A stretch of DNA of 64,000 bases. Origin: Chromobotia macracanthus. Lineage: Eukaryota > Chordata > Actinopteri > Cypriniformes > Botiidae. How positions within the stretch are numbered: position 1 is the first letter of the stretch; each line of letters begins with the position of its first letter. Below the pieces are notes generated by a model. That model was not told the DNA's origin, made no database searches, and was given only the letters and a program-made list of their open reading frames with translations. The DNA is taken from contig JAZGTH010000063.1 of NCBI GenBank assembly GCA_036877525.1, positions 2,918,001 through 2,982,000 of the forward strand. Reading direction: 5' to 3'. The translations under genes and the position numbers were made by a program. Of the stretch, positions 13,220 through 25,486 are shown one piece after another.

Positions 13220-14965
13220 ATGACAGAAGCGTGGCAGCAGCAGCAGCATGCAGTCGCCCCTCCCGTCGGCCACCCTCTTCTGCAGGGGGCCGAGAATCCT
13301 CTGGGTGGTGCTGCATATGGCATCGTCCTGCAGGCAGACCCCGCTCTTCAGCAATCGCAGCATGGCCAACATGCGCAGCAGCACCCTTTGCCAGCCCAGC
13401 AGGTGGGGAGTGAAGGTGGGCACAAATGTGGAGCGTGCGGTCATGATATATCGCATTTGGCCAACCCCCACGAGCACCAGTGCATGGTGAACCAGGACCG
13501 CTCGTTCCAGTGCACTCAGTGTATGAAGATCTTCAACCAGGCCACAGATCTTCTGGAGCACCAGTGCGTGCAGGTTGAGCAGAAGCCGTTCGTTTGCGGC
13601 GTATGCAAAATGGGATTCTCTCTTCTTACATCTCTGGCGCAACATCACAATGAGCACACCACCGGAAACAATCCCATGAAGTGTTCAATTTGTGAGAAAA
13701 CGTACCGCCCAGATTCCTCCTCGTCAAACCCTCAGCAGCCCTCCACTGGTGAGACGTCTGGTGACGGGGCAGCCATGGGTTCTTCTTCCTCCACGGCGTT
13801 CCAGGGTTCTGACCGTCCGTACAAGTGTTCCGTGTGCAACAAGGCATTCCGACACCTTTCGGAACTGTCACGTCATGAGAGAGTGCACACAGGTGAGAAA
13901 CCCTACAAGTGCGATACCTGCGACAAGAGCTTCAGCCAGGCTTCCCACCTGGCACACCACCAGCGCACTCACAGCGCTGATCGCCCTTATAAATGCGCAG
14001 TTTGCGAGAAGACCTTCAAACACAGGCAGCACCTTGTACGGCACATGTACGCTCATTCTGGTGAGCACCTCTTCAAATGCAACCTGTGTGAGCTTCATTT
14101 CAAAGAGTCTTCAGAGCTATTGCATCATCAGTGCCAGCCTGCAGGAGAGCGTCCCTTCCGCTGCGCAGCATGTGGGAAAAGCTTCAAACGGCCTTCGGAC
14201 CTGAGACAGCACGAACGTACCCACTCCGAAGAGCGCCCTTTCCAGTGTGAAGAGTGTCAGATGAGCTTTAAGCAGCAGTACGCCCTTGTCCGCCACCGTC
14301 GCACGCACAAAAACCCTGCAGATCGCCCTTTCAAATGTAATCAGTGTGACAAAGGTTTCCTGCAGCCGTCTCACCTTCTGTACCACCAGCATGTCCATGG
14401 TATCGAGAGCCTCTTTAAATGTGCCGCTTGCCAGAAGGGCTTTAGACAATCCGGAGAACTGCTGAGGCACAAGTGCTCAGAATCCAACGCGGGTTCCAAC
14501 GCGCCAGAAAAGCCTTACAAATGCGACGTGTGCGGGAAGGGCTACAAAAAGTCGTCCACATTACAGCGGCACCAAAACTCGCATTGCACCGAAAAGCCAC
14601 TTAAATGCTCACTGTGCGGCCGTCGCTTCCAGTCATCATCAGATTTCGTCCAGCACCGTTGTGACCCTGCCCGGGAGAAACCGATGAAATGCGCTGACTG
14701 CGAGCGGCGCTTTAAGTATTCATCAGAGCTGCAGAGACATCGTAGAGTGCACACAGGAGAGAAACCCTTCAAGTGTCCCACCTGCGACAAAGGATTCAAG
14801 CAGCGTGAACACCTGGCTAAACATGGCATTGTTCATTCTCGTGAAGCCCAGTTCAAGTGCGTCTGGTGTGGAGAGTGTTTCGGGGAGCTCGGGGCCCTTC
14901 AGGAGCATACGGTTCAACACACTGCAGAAGGAGGAGGTTACCCAGCATCTTCATGCATTGAGTAG
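13220..14965 (+). CDS. znf319: Zinc finger protein 319, poly-C2H2/C2HC nuclear protein
   Basis: Intact single coding exon. I start at MTEAWQQ (13220, A at -3) because the mammalian protein begins MSESWQQ; an in-frame ATG at 13205 would add five residues. The N-terminus is Gln/His/Pro-rich and holds the family words ENPLGGAAYGIVLQ and GHKCGACGHDISHL. About sixteen fingers follow with TGEKP-type linkers. Several fingers end in H-x-C instead of a second histidine (LLEHQC, LLHHQC, LLRHKC, FVQHRC), also known in human ZNF319. Predicted nuclear DNA- or RNA-binding protein; target and role are unknown. Having the whole coding region in one exon next to csnk2a2 matches the mammalian locus. Identity is firm; function is inferred only from the fingers. 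Confidence 0.93.
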   Translation: MTEAWQQQQHAVAPPVGHPLLQGAENPLGGAAYGIVLQADPALQQSQHGQHAQQHPLPAQQVGSEGGHKCGACGHDISHLANPHEHQCMVNQDRSFQCTQCMKIFNQATDLLEHQCVQVEQKPFVCGVCKMGFSLLTSLAQHHNEHTTGNNPMKCSICEKTYRPDSSSSNPQQPSTGETSGDGAAMGSSSSTAFQGSDRPYKCSVCNKAFRHLSELSRHERVHTGEKPYKCDTCDKSFSQASHLAHHQRTHSADRPYKCAVCEKTFKHRQHLVRHMYAHSGEHLFKCNLCELHFKESSELLHHQCQPAGERPFRCAACGKSFKRPSDLRQHERTHSEERPFQCEECQMSFKQQYALVRHRRTHKNPADRPFKCNQCDKGFLQPSHLLYHQHVHGIESLFKCAACQKGFRQSGELLRHKCSESNAGSNAPEKPYKCDVCGKGYKKSSTLQRHQNSHCTEKPLKCSLCGRRFQSSSDFVQHRCDPAREKPMKCADCERRFKYSSELQRHRRVHTGEKPFKCPTCDKGFKQREHLAKHGIVHSREAQFKCVWCGECFGELGALQEHTVQHTAEGGGYPASSCIE

Positions 14966-17040
14966 CTCTTCAGAATTTTTTGTGCAGTTGCTCCTAATTG
15001 GAGAGAAGCGACTCTGCACACATTAGTAACATTCTGATTTGTCTCTTAAACATTTAGTAGAACTGTTGATGTTTTGCATAGCCCTGATGCGTTGCAGTTC
15101 TTGTTGGGACGGTTAGAAACTGCAGAGAAAAGTGACAGCTTCAACTTCAATGTCTTGACATACTCTGGGTAGATGTTGACAACAAGGCATCTACTTGATG
15201 GACAGAAACTAGCTTCAGTTCTGTACCAAACAGAACTGTACACTATATAGATTGATTCTCAAAAAATAAGCTTGTCATAATGAATAATTTTGTCTCTTGT
15301 GTAACTCATTATGATCCAATGCACCATGTGCTTTGCTTAAGACTGGTGTTCTTAAAAAAAGAATGGATCAGTTTTACATCACTAAGAAGCTAAAGAAGGT
15401 TTTGCTTAAGTTCTGCTTTCTAAACTTCTAAATCAAAAAGAAAATGCAGTAATGCAGCTTTCAGTTTTTAGAGACTTGAACTGGTACCCAGTATATGCAG
15501 GGTTAGCCACCTGGAGCTGCTCTTTGGTCCTTATACAGTTGACCACAATTGATGTTTCATTACATTGTTTATTATTTTTATTATTATTATTTGGCCTTGT
15601 AACTTTCAAATTAACTGCCTTTCTTTCAGTGCTCTCCATCTATAATCTTCAGCTTCCATGATCATCATGGATCTTGAACACTGTATGGCCATCTGGACAA
15701 TATAGTGATTGTATGTATTCGTAATGTATAACTTCACCTAACCCATGATGTAACAGGGTATATATGTATGCATGAGTAGCCTAAAATAATTAATACTGTT
15801 TATTGTATTCCGTCATTGGTGCATACTGCTATGTAAACTCGTAGGCAAAGAACTACACAAAAAATATTTAGCCATTTTTTTCTTCTAGTGTATTTTAACT
15901 CATCTAACAATAACGCAGCCGCTCGCAAGCAGTTTTAATCGTAAACATACGGTAGTACAATGATTTTCAGCTAACATGCAAACTGCCAGGCAACAGAAAC
16001 ACCAGTGAAGCGTTTTTGTTTGTGGATGGCAAAGAGATGGTGTTGCGTTAGCTAATCAATGCTGTAGACTTTGTAAAGTTATCTGTACATGGATGTTTTG
16101 TAGCGCTTTGACTTGAGTACAGTGGTAGAAGTTAGTATCTGTTTGTGAACCTGCATCATACTGTAAACTGTGTGACTTTCCTCTCCGTTGAGGATGTGTT
16201 TTTTTCTGTTTTGGTGGATTATTCTTTTGCCACAGACAAGTACAGTTTCTCTGCCACAAGTTCTTTGTTTTGCTTTCAGCTTAAGTAGAAAAATGTTATG
16301 AATACCGTACAACAGTTGTTGCTGTTTTATTTTGTGTACACCTCACCCGGTTCTTTGATAACACAACTTTTAGTATGAGTGTGCCAGACTCGCAGCAAAA
16401 CAAGCTGCTTAGGCAACCATCAGCTGCTGAATTTAAAAATCATTTTAACATGAAATTCAAGTGTGGACATTCTGGTTATATGTTCAATTCTATACAAACA
16501 AGTATTAAATAATGTTAGAGTTTTCTATGCCAAATATGAGAACTTCAGAAACATGATACAGTATCTAAATATCGAAGCGTTTTAATTGAATCCATATTAA
16601 GTGATATATTGTATGATTCTAACAGCTTGAATGTAAACATTAGAAACATTTCTTTCTCCCTTTTCATGCCTTATTAACATGAATGGCTTGTGTCAGTATT
16701 GTTTGTTTTGTTATAGATCCATGCTTTCTTATTTTCATGTGCATTAAATGCAGTTAGAGACTGAACAGCGTCATTGCTTGGGAAGCAATTTTTTCCATGT
16801 GAAGACTATTAACACGTTAAATCTCGATGATTTGTTCTTTGTATTTGAGTGAGAACAGATGTGATCTCCGTCATCCTGCACCTTTATTGTGTCACTCAGT
16901 CCATCCCTATTAATCTTCTTTCTGTGTTACTAGAGAAGTCAGAGAAGAGACTACAGTTGTAAATATGGCATAATGTGTTTTTCATTATCATAAAGCTGTG
17001 GCATGTCATAACTTCACAAAGCATTAAAAAATAAACGTTT
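14966..17040 (+). other. znf319 3' UTR and downstream
   Basis: Long AT-rich non-coding sequence follows the stop. A plausible polyadenylation signal AATAAA lies at 17030-17035. This would give a roughly 2-kb 3' UTR, but nearer signals cannot be excluded. Small ORFs here have no family resemblance. Confidence 0.4.
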
Positions 17041-17764
17041 GTAAACATAGATAATCATTGTAATTCTTTGTGAACAAAACAGTAAAAGAGTATAAACTCG
17101 TGTCATGAAATATTTAATTGTCTTTACTGTTCAAAAATGTAACACTATTACAGAACCTAAAGTCTTTGTATACTTAGTCAAAAATATTTTTCCTATAAAA
17201 TATTTGCCCTATTCTGAGCTGTTTCGCCTAAATAATCATGTTACGCCATTCTTTAAGTACTCCAAAATAGACGTTTGATAATGCAATAATTTTAATGTAA
17301 ATGGTTCATAACCAGAAAATGTGTATATGAATAAAATATGAATTTTAAGTTTTTATCTATAAAGCACCATGAAACTTCAGTTTTTCAGGATCTGCCTTAA
17401 GAAACGAGAAGGTCCACCTAGGCAAATAGAGATGGTGAAATGGAAAAGTTACTTTTTAAAATTGGTTGATATAGCCTTCATACTTCCATTTGTGTTATTT
17501 CATAGGTACAATGGCTTCATTTTGCTGGGTGGAAAATGGCAATAAATAAAGATGAGTAGATGTCTGTAAAATATTTGATTTGCCAGTGTAAAGTGCAACC
17601 AAAGAAACTAAACTTGGTGTTAGATTATTATTAGAGTAGCTTTATAAAAGTTTGCTCGAATTTACATTTATAGTTGTTTGTAGTGTTTGGTGTGACGACA
17701 GCAGGGACATTGGTTGAAAAAAAAATGTATATACTATGTATATGAATTTGTATATATATTTAAA

Positions 17765-17765
<1 letters not shown>

Positions 17766-17836
<71 letters not shown>
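17766..17836. repeat. (AT)n microsatellite
   Basis: An uninterrupted AT dinucleotide run of about 66 bp lies between znf319 and csnk2a2. Confidence 0.95.
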
Positions 17837-17838
<2 letters not shown>

Positions 17839-18059
17839 GAGGGAAAGGTACAGTGTTTGAGTGGCTGGCGTTAAAAATAAGATGAAAATAAGATGACGCT
17901 TTGTTTTCTTCACCTCTGTCGGTCGCTTGAAGCGTTGCTAAATGTGATGTTTCTAAAGCCTGTGATATAATGATAATTAGGAATACGCAGTAGAAAGATT
18001 AAATTATAATGCATCCTTTAAAACTAGAATAATTGTGCTTTAACATTATAACAGGGAAT

Positions 18060-18973
18060 CATAACGGAAACGTTGACGAATCGCTCAGATTTCACACAAC
18101 ACGTCCGCAGAACCGGGGCTTTTATTTTGACAGCGGCGTACAGGAAGTCCGCTCGGTATTTCCGGTGGCTCTTTCCGAGCGATTGAAACATCGACAGGGG
18201 CGCGATCAGGGGCTGATATCGGCAGACCCCTCGATCGATTACTCGATCTGAACATCGGAATCGCCGGTAGGGATCGAGACACTCCCATTGTAAACTGATC
18301 GCAAATCCGGCATCGTGAAAGCCGTAACGGCCTAATAAACCGATCCATCGACGTCGTTAGCCTGGTTAGCTCGGTTATCCGGCGCAAATGTTCAATTAGG
18401 CCGCCGTAACGATGCTCGTTACGACAAACAGCGATGATCAAATGCACGTCCGACACCCAGACAATCGATCGACCTGACAGCTCGGCCGGCGACCGTCGTT
18501 CAGGTCCCGTTTCACCGCGTATCGACATCACGCTCGGCGGACTCGACAGCTCCGCGCTTGCGACAAACAGATTTCATTCATTTGCTGCGATGCACTAATA
18601 CTGTAACACGCAACGATCGCGTAAGTCATCGCCACCATTTTAAACGCTGTGCATTTACTCATTTTTAACTCGGCGCGTTTTAATCTCGACGTTTAAAAAC
18701 AAAACGCTGGCGTTTTTGCACCGTTTCGGACGCCCCCTGGTTTTGGTCTTGGCTTTAGGTGCCGCGAGCGTCAGCGCGAGGTCATGCGCGCCGCTGAGCC
18801 GCTGTCAATCACCGCCGCGAGCGACGCAACGCGCTGACGCCTTCTACAGTATCGTCCGGTATTACAGCATCGCGTGCGGTAACGCGCAGCCGACGCGCTC
18901 CACTTCTCACTGTCGCGTCGAGAGACTCGCAGCTGCAGGCGGAGGGAAGGCGCATCGACCGGCCAAGCTCGCC
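18060..18973 (+). promoter_or_regulatory. CpG-island promoter of csnk2a2 with CGAT-rich block
   Basis: About 0.9 kb of CpG-dense DNA directly precedes the csnk2a2 start codon. From about 18175 to 18530 the words CGAT, ATCG and TCGATCGA recur more than a dozen times. The promoter role is inferred from position and composition. No TATA box is evident. Confidence 0.6.
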
Positions 18974-21900
18974 ATGCCCGGTCCGGTGAGCAGCAAAGCC
19001 CGGGTGTACGCCGATGCCAACACTGCCAAGAGCAAAGAGTACTGGGATTATGAAGCCCACGTTCCCGGCTGGAGGTACTGATGCTTCTGCATGATGGTTC
19101 AGCTCAGTTGGGTTCAGTGGCGATATTTTTTGGGTGTAGTAAAGCTGTGGTTCATTATGGTAAGGGTATGCATGTGTCAATATATGGTAGATGAAGGTTT
19201 CTTCAAAGTATGGTGATACCTTTCTGCAAATGTGCAATTGCCACACGTCCAAATGCAATGTAAACGTTTTGCACGTTTATTTCAATTCAGATTCATTTCT
19301 GTTGCATTTTTCGCAGTGTTGCAGGGAGGCTTTGCAAAAGCGTCTTCCGTTCATAGCGACAGCATTGAACGTTTGCTCTTTGTTTTCTGTGTGTTTCTCT
19401 CGGACCAGCAACCAGGATGATTACCAGCTTGTGCGGAAGCTTGGAAGAGGCAAATACAGTGAAGTGTTTGAAGCAATCAACATTAATAGCAATGACAGGG
19501 TAGTTGTTAAAATACTGAAGGTAAGAGCGGCTGCTCTCTCATGTATCGCTGTGAACGTCAGCTGGACGTTCTTTCTTAGCATTTCATCACCTTTGCAGCC
19601 CGTTAAGAAGAAGAAGATTAAGCGTGAAATCAAGATTCTGGAGAACCTGCGGGGAGGAACCAACATCATTCGTCTCGTGGACACGGTGAAGGACCCTGTG
19701 GTAAGTTTTTGTCATCATTTAGAACCAGGTGTAATGGGACTACGTAAAAATCTTGCTGCATAAACTAACATTTTAAAAACACACACTGTAAGTTCTGGAT
19801 TTTCAAGGAAGTAAGTCTATTTTTGGCTGTGCATTCCAACCTGAATGTAATTGGGTGTTTATACTCAAAAGAATTCCTAGAAGTCATACTTGTCTTTCTA
19901 TAACACAGATTTGTTTTGTCTTTTCTGGCTCGCAGTCTAGAACACCCGCCCTTGTGTTTGAGTACATCAATAACACAGATTTCAAGGTATCAGTTTTAAT
20001 TACTTTACACCTGATAACACCTGCATGCTGCTGAAATGTGGATTAAAATAAGTCTGAAGGAACATTTCAGATCTCACATTCTGTTCTTCTGATTTGCAGG
20101 ATCTCTACCAGAGACTGACAGATTTTGATATCCGGTTTTACTTGTATGAACTTCTCAAGGTAAGCACACAGCTCTGTGCAGTGTCTGAATAAAATTCTGG
20201 TTTCATTTCCAGCTGGTTTTTGTTGATGTGTCTCGTGTCTCTGCAGGCTCTGGATTACTCTCACAGCATGGGCATCATGCACCGGGATGTCAAACCTCAT
20301 AATGTCATGATAGACCACCAGATGAGAAAGGTGAGCTCAGTTAGCAGTGTCATGGACTTTTATTTTGTCTTTGTAGGCAGATCTGACCTCAGATATGTTT
20401 CTGTTTGGTTGTGTTCTAGTTGCGGCTCATAGACTGGGGGCTCGCTGAGTTCTACCACCCTGCACAGGAATACAATGTCAGGGTTGCTTCCAGATCTTAC
20501 AAAGGACCAGAGCTGCTGGTTGATTATCAGGTACATTTTTTGTGTGTGATTTTTTTCATTTCTCTAATGGCTACACGGTTTTGAAAATTACCCATGGTTT
20601 TATTATAGTAAAAGTGCAGTAACCATACCTTTCTTGGTGGATTGATTACTATTTGTATAACCACAGTTTTACTACAAATACCATGGTTAAAGTAGTATGG
20701 TTACAGCAGCAAACCATGGTTAATTTGTGTTATATGGCCATATTCTGTTGGTCATTGCAGTTCTAGCTGTAAAATGTTTTTTTACAGATGTATGACTACA
20801 GTCTGGACATGTGGAGCTTGGGCTGCATGTTAGCCAGCATGATCTTCCAGAAAGAGCCGTTTTTCCACGGCCAGGACAACTATGACCAGGTGTGAGCAGT
20901 CATGCATTCTTATATTGTAATGATTACAACACTTACATTTCAGTTCTGAGGTGAACTGAACACATCTGTTTGTTACAGCTGGTCAGAATTGCTAAAGTTC
21001 TCGGAACAGAAGAGCTGTTCAGCTACCTGAACAAGTATCACATTGAACTGGACACACGTTTCAAAGATCTGCTTGGGCAGTAAGTGATTTTTATCTGTTG
21101 TTTTAACCTGTCAGTGAAATCTCACGACATTTAATAGAAGTTATACTGGTAGAGATGCCCTGAAACTTTGGCCTATACAAATACTTAAAATCCCAAACTG
21201 TTATGGCCTTAAGCAATATGTCGTCACATTATAATTGTATTACTGTTCACACCAGAACTTCAGTGTTTAAGTTTAAAGCACCAGCACTGATATATTGTGT
21301 ACCTGTAGTAGTTGATCAAATGAATTATATATTGAGACTTTAAATGTGTAGGCTGTTCAGTGTTGAAACTGCGCTCTTCTTTAGGCAAACCCGAAAGCGC
21401 TGGGAGAACTTTGTTCAGCCGGAGAATCAGCACCTGGTGAGTCCTGAAGCTCTGGATTTACTGGATAAACTTCTGCGCTACGATCATCAACAGAGACTCA
21501 CGGCCCAGGAGGCCATGGAGCACCCATACTTCTGTGAGTCAGCTTTCCCATGAGTGACACTTTATTTTACAGTGTTACATATACTTACTTTATTAATAAC
21601 AGTAAATTATGCATAATTACGCACAACTTTGTTTAAACCAAACCCTAATCTTATAGTAAGTACATGTTGTTAATTATTATTACTCATTATTAAATGTGTG
21701 TAATTACACTGTAACATGGACACCTTAAAATAAAGTGTAACCTTTCACTGCTTATCTGCTGCCGTTTGTTCATGTCGCATTTTTAAATCTTCAAACTTTG
21801 GAATCTGGTTTGAGATGCTCTGACTGATGCCAACATTTTGTTCTCACACTTCACACCGTCACACAACTCTGAATCACTACCCGCACGTGGGGTAAATAAT

Positions 21901-22022
21901 TTTAGTTTCTCTGGCATGTGACAAGCGAACGGTCTCGTCTGTGTTTAGATCCCGTGCTGAAAGGAAAGCCTCTGTCCAACTCTGACGGCGCTCTTGCAAT
22001 AAGCAGCTCAACCACAACATGA
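18974..22022 (+). CDS. csnk2a2: Casein kinase 2 catalytic subunit alpha'
   Basis: Eleven coding exons: 18974-19074, 19409-19520, 19599-19700, 19936-19986, 20100-20159, 20247-20330, 20420-20530, 20788-20889, 20979-21079, 21385-21533, 21949-22022. All have GT-AG borders and consistent phases, giving 348 residues (human 350). CK2 is a constitutively active Ser/Thr kinase of nucleus and cytoplasm. Visible motifs: glycine loop GRGKYSEV, VVVKIL lysine, basic KKKKIKRE substrate patch, catalytic loop MHRDVKPHNVMID, DWG (residues 175-177), and [21 protein letters not shown]. The N-terminus MPGPVSSKARVYADANT and the short C-tail fit alpha' rather than alpha. Oddity: residues 196-197 read Ser-Tyr where CK2 catalytic subunits normally have Tyr-Phe. 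A splice donor in the 3' UTR (about 22036) suggests a further non-coding exon. Confidence 0.95.
20580..20750 (+). repeat. ACCATGGTT-type MITE in csnk2a2 intron 7
   Basis: The segment contains CCATGGTTTTATTATAGTAA, TACTACAAATACCATGGTTA and AAACCATGGTTAATTTGTG. The same words recur inverted at 24318-24540. The two copies define a short inverted-repeat family. Confidence 0.7.
21553..21742 (+). repeat. MITE with GTGACACTTTATTTTA-type ends
   Basis: The left end GTGACACTTTATTTTACAGT is the imperfect inverse of the right end CTTAAAATAAAGTGTAACC. It starts about 20 bp after the donor of csnk2a2 exon 10, inside intron 10. Confidence 0.75.
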
Positions 22023-22799
22023 TGAGCTAAAAGCAGGTAAAAACCGTCGCCTACAGTAACTTACCATATTTTTACAATGCTGTTTAAGACATTCTTATTC
22101 CTTTGAATCTGTTTCCAGGAAAACCTTTTTTACCTCAACATGTCACGCGGAGACATGCTGCCTTTCAGGTGTGAATCTTCAGTTTACTGGAGCAGATGTT
22201 ATTAAGCAACACAAGACTTGTACAGAATGAACCCGATGGGCTTTAGCCCTTACCCCACACTCACTTTGTATTAGTGCTGCACTGTTACCCAGGTACCAAA
22301 CCGGTGTTCTGTTGTTTCTCCTCCCATCTTCTCCCTCCCCCTTTTGAGTTGGACACCTCCATTTGAGTTTTTGGGACAACCCTGAATTAAGCTATGATAT
22401 TAAGGTTGGGAAAGAATGCCTGCTCTTTCCTCATGACTCTCAGGCTACAGGTGACTAACAGGGGCTCAGGGTCCTCATGTGTTACTGTATGTACTGGAAG
22501 ATTGTGTTGTTCAGTGACTTGCCCTGCTGATATGAGCTCAGATTATAAACTATAGTATTGTCAGGTATGGAGGCTTTACTGCAATTTATTCAGAATAAGA
22601 TATATTAAATGAAACTGTTTCTAACCGCTCTGACTTGTTTTGTTTTTGTCCTCATTATATTTAATACACATTTGTGAAGTAATAATGTTAAAGTGATAAT
22701 GGAAGGGCAATACATTTATATTATGAATAGTTGTATTTAAAAAGAATAATGTGTAATATTATATCTGATAATATGATGAATTATTAGATAAATTATTTG

Positions 22800-23095
22800 A
22801 TAACACTTCATCACAATTAGTTCACCGCATAGTTAACATGAACCAATAATTCACACTTTTACAGCATTTTATTAATCTTAGTTGTTGTTTAAGGCAGCAT
22901 TTACTAATACATTTTTAAAATCAATAGCTTGATCTGTTAACATTAGTTAATGGACATTGAACTGAAATGCACAATGAACAATTGTGTTTGCATTAACTAA
23001 CAAACTCAAATGAATAAATGCTGTGAAGAAATAGTTTTTGTGAGCTCATATTAACTAATGCATTAATGTTAACGAATGGAACCTAAAGGTATTAC
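22800..23095. repeat. TTAGTTAACAT palindromic MITE remnant
   Basis: The words TTAGTTCACCGCATAGTTAA, AACATTAGTTAATG and CTAATGCATTAATGTTAACG form a diffuse palindrome ending in AATGGAACCT. This is an element type frequent in fish. A fragment of the same sort (AGAACCTTATTGTAAAGTGT) lies near 4735. Confidence 0.55.
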
Positions 23096-23649
23096 CATTT
23101 ATATTAATGTTTAATTAGTCTGATATCAATTCAACCATATTTACTGGACATATGACCATTATTAGCTGAAATGATTCTAGAGACTCGATTGTTCAATTTT
23201 AATAATATAATGGCAACATTGTAAAGTGTGCAATATCCGTGCAGTACAGACAACGATAATAAATACAAGTGGATATGGAATTTCAAGCATATATGACGTG
23301 TGTTCTGGAACCATATAAGGCACATCCACATGGACCTTCCGGTTTGTTTTCCTGAGTCCTTCACCATCTTCAAATGCGCAGTGAGGAATTGGGCCAGATG
23401 GACTGCTGTAAACAAGTATGAACGACTGAGGTTTCAGAGAACTAACTTACAAAAGCGACACATCACATTAGTATGTGTGATGAAGAACAGGAAGACTGTT
23501 CTCACAATACTGATAATCTCTGTATTCTCTAATTTATGATAAGAACAAAAGTAATGCCAAAGGATCTTCAGTGTTTTTTTCAATCGTTATACAAAGTTTA
23601 CAGATTTTTCAAACAACCATTGCTGATGTTGCTTGTCTGAACTCTTCTT

Positions 23650-23934
23650 GTTAAAGTCACCATGAAATCAGAATGTACAATTTTTACCTTTTATGTAATA
23701 TTAGAATATTTATTATGCATGATTTATCCATGCATGCCCTTGTAATATTTAATTAAAAACATGAACCTCTCCCTCAAAATGACATCTCTTGATGTATGTC
23801 TGTCCTTGAGGGCGGGGCTATATTGACTGTCCAATAGCCAGACAGTTTCTGTCCCTTTAACTTCCAATGATCCAATAAATTCCTGAAGAAATCAAGCCCC
23901 GCCTTCACAACTTCTGTTTCATGGTGACTTTAAC
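23650..23934 (+). repeat. MITE with GTTAAAGTCACCATGAAA terminal inverted repeats
   Basis: The left end GTTAAAGTCACCATGAAA is the exact inverse of the right end TTTCATGGTGACTTTAAC. The 285-bp element is non-coding and contains GGGCGGGGC and its inverse near the right side. Confidence 0.9.
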
Positions 23935-23961
23935 GTGTTGACATTTACATTGTTTTAACTA

Positions 23962-24140
23962 GACCAGTGTGTCTCAACCCGGTCGTGATGCCCCCTGCTT
24001 TTGGATGTCTCCCTTACCACACCCAGTTCAGATCTTACAGTCTCTACAAATGAGCTGACGGGTTGGGTCAGGTGTTAGATGGAGACTATAATACGTAGCG
24101 GTGGGGAAGCTCCAGGTTCGAATTGAAAATCACTGACTTG
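23962..24140 (+). repeat. Dispersed hAT-like fragment
   Basis: Shares CTCCCTTACC, ACACCCAGTTC, AAATGAGCTGA and GGAGAC words with 1150-1310. It begins with a GTCTCAACCCGG end typical of hAT-like non-autonomous elements. Confidence 0.55.
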
Positions 24141-24317
24141 GATGACTAAGATGAAGATGCACTCTGCTACTGGAGTTTACAGCTAATACCACAGACAGTA
24201 AGTTCTTAACATGAATTCAAGGTGTAATTAAATAAATAATAGGCAATGCCATTGAAAGAGGTTTAAAATTCACTAGTAGAACAGCCTAAAAAGACACTAA
24301 CTCAAGTGCATGTTCCT

Positions 24318-24540
24318 TACAAAAATTAACCATGGTTTTACTACAGATACAACCCCAAAAAACATTGTTACAATAGTTAAACCATAGTAACCACAAATTA
24401 ACCATGGTTTTGCTACAGTAACCATAGTTTAACCATGGTATTTGTAGTAAAACTGTGGTTTTACAAATGGTAATCAATATGCCAAAAATAATTATGGTTA
24501 CTACACTTTTACCATAATAAAACCATGGGTAATGTTTGTG
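24318..24540 (-). repeat. ACCATGGTT-type MITE, second copy
   Basis: Inverted relative of 20580-20750, ending in TAAAACCATGGGTAATG. It is longer than the other copy and folds on itself through repeated CCATGG words. Confidence 0.7.
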
Positions 24541-24709
24541 TTAAGGGGTGTAATGTAGGTACACACGTGAAGAATTCTCATTCAAATACTTTCTTGGTGT
24601 TTCAGAGCTCACATACTATAATTCTGCTCTGTGTACTAGCATGATGAGATGTGCCCTAATGAGTGCAGTAAAAATGCTACATGACCAACAGCTTTTGATA
24701 GGCATGGAT

Positions 24710-25162
24710 CTGTTTGGAATGGAATACTATTGTACTGCTTACTGAATAGTGTGCAGTACAAAATACTTTTTTAATGATAAAAGTAGCACGCTGCACTACT
24801 GTCACATGACCTCATTTGGTTGCATGTTTAATTCAGCAAGTGGTGCCCAGATGATTTCTCACAAAAAAAATATTTCACATTATTATCCTGTTATTTGTAG
24901 ATTTCGGCAGTCAAGAAAGATATTAGGCTTGATATTACTTCAGTACACTAGTAGTCACACTGTACGTGGAAGGTCAAGCGCATTGCATTGTGGAATACAG
25001 TATTACAGTATTCCACACATGCTCTGGTTGTATACTGCACATTATGACAAATATACTACATTCGTTGAGCATTCCATGCATATGGAAAATTAGCATACTG
25101 TGTACAGTATGCATACTACAAAAATAGTACAAGTAGTACGGTAGTATGCTATTCCAAACACA
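24710..25162 (+). repeat. MITE with GTTTGGAATGGAATACTA ends
   Basis: The left end GTTTGGAATGGAATACTA pairs with the right end TAGTATGCTATTCCAAACAC. The interior has repeated GTACTGC and ACAGTAT words. The 450-bp element has no transposase ORF. Confidence 0.75.
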
Positions 25163-25486
25163 CCCTATATCTGCAAGACACGTCTGCCATGCCTGAGTCA
25201 TGTGTGGTTTTACAAAACAGACAATCGTTGTATTTGTAAACAGACCTGCTGGATATTATGGCACTTGATATAACAAATTACTACATCCATCATTGGACAC
25301 AACATGCTGTATGTTATACGTTTATATCTGTATGAATATCATAGATGATGGTTTAGTCTTTGATGTTTGTATAATCTCAGTTTTTGAGACACTGGTTTTT
25401 GGCCTTGAAAAATCTAAAAACTTCTTTTGATATTTTGCATCAATGGCTTCCATTTTATGTTTTGTGGATGCAGCAGATCCAGATCT

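Larger units (their letters stand above)
22023..25486. other. csnk2a2 3' region and convergent intergenic spacer
   Basis: The spacer lies between the convergent genes csnk2a2 (+) and matcap1 (-). It holds the csnk2a2 3' UTR and then a chain of short DNA transposons listed separately. No further gene is visible. Confidence 0.5.

Noticed and set aside
18085..18531. Minus-strand ORF of 148 codons in the csnk2a2 promoter
   Set aside because: CpG-rich DNA has few stops; no recognisable protein features and no splice context.
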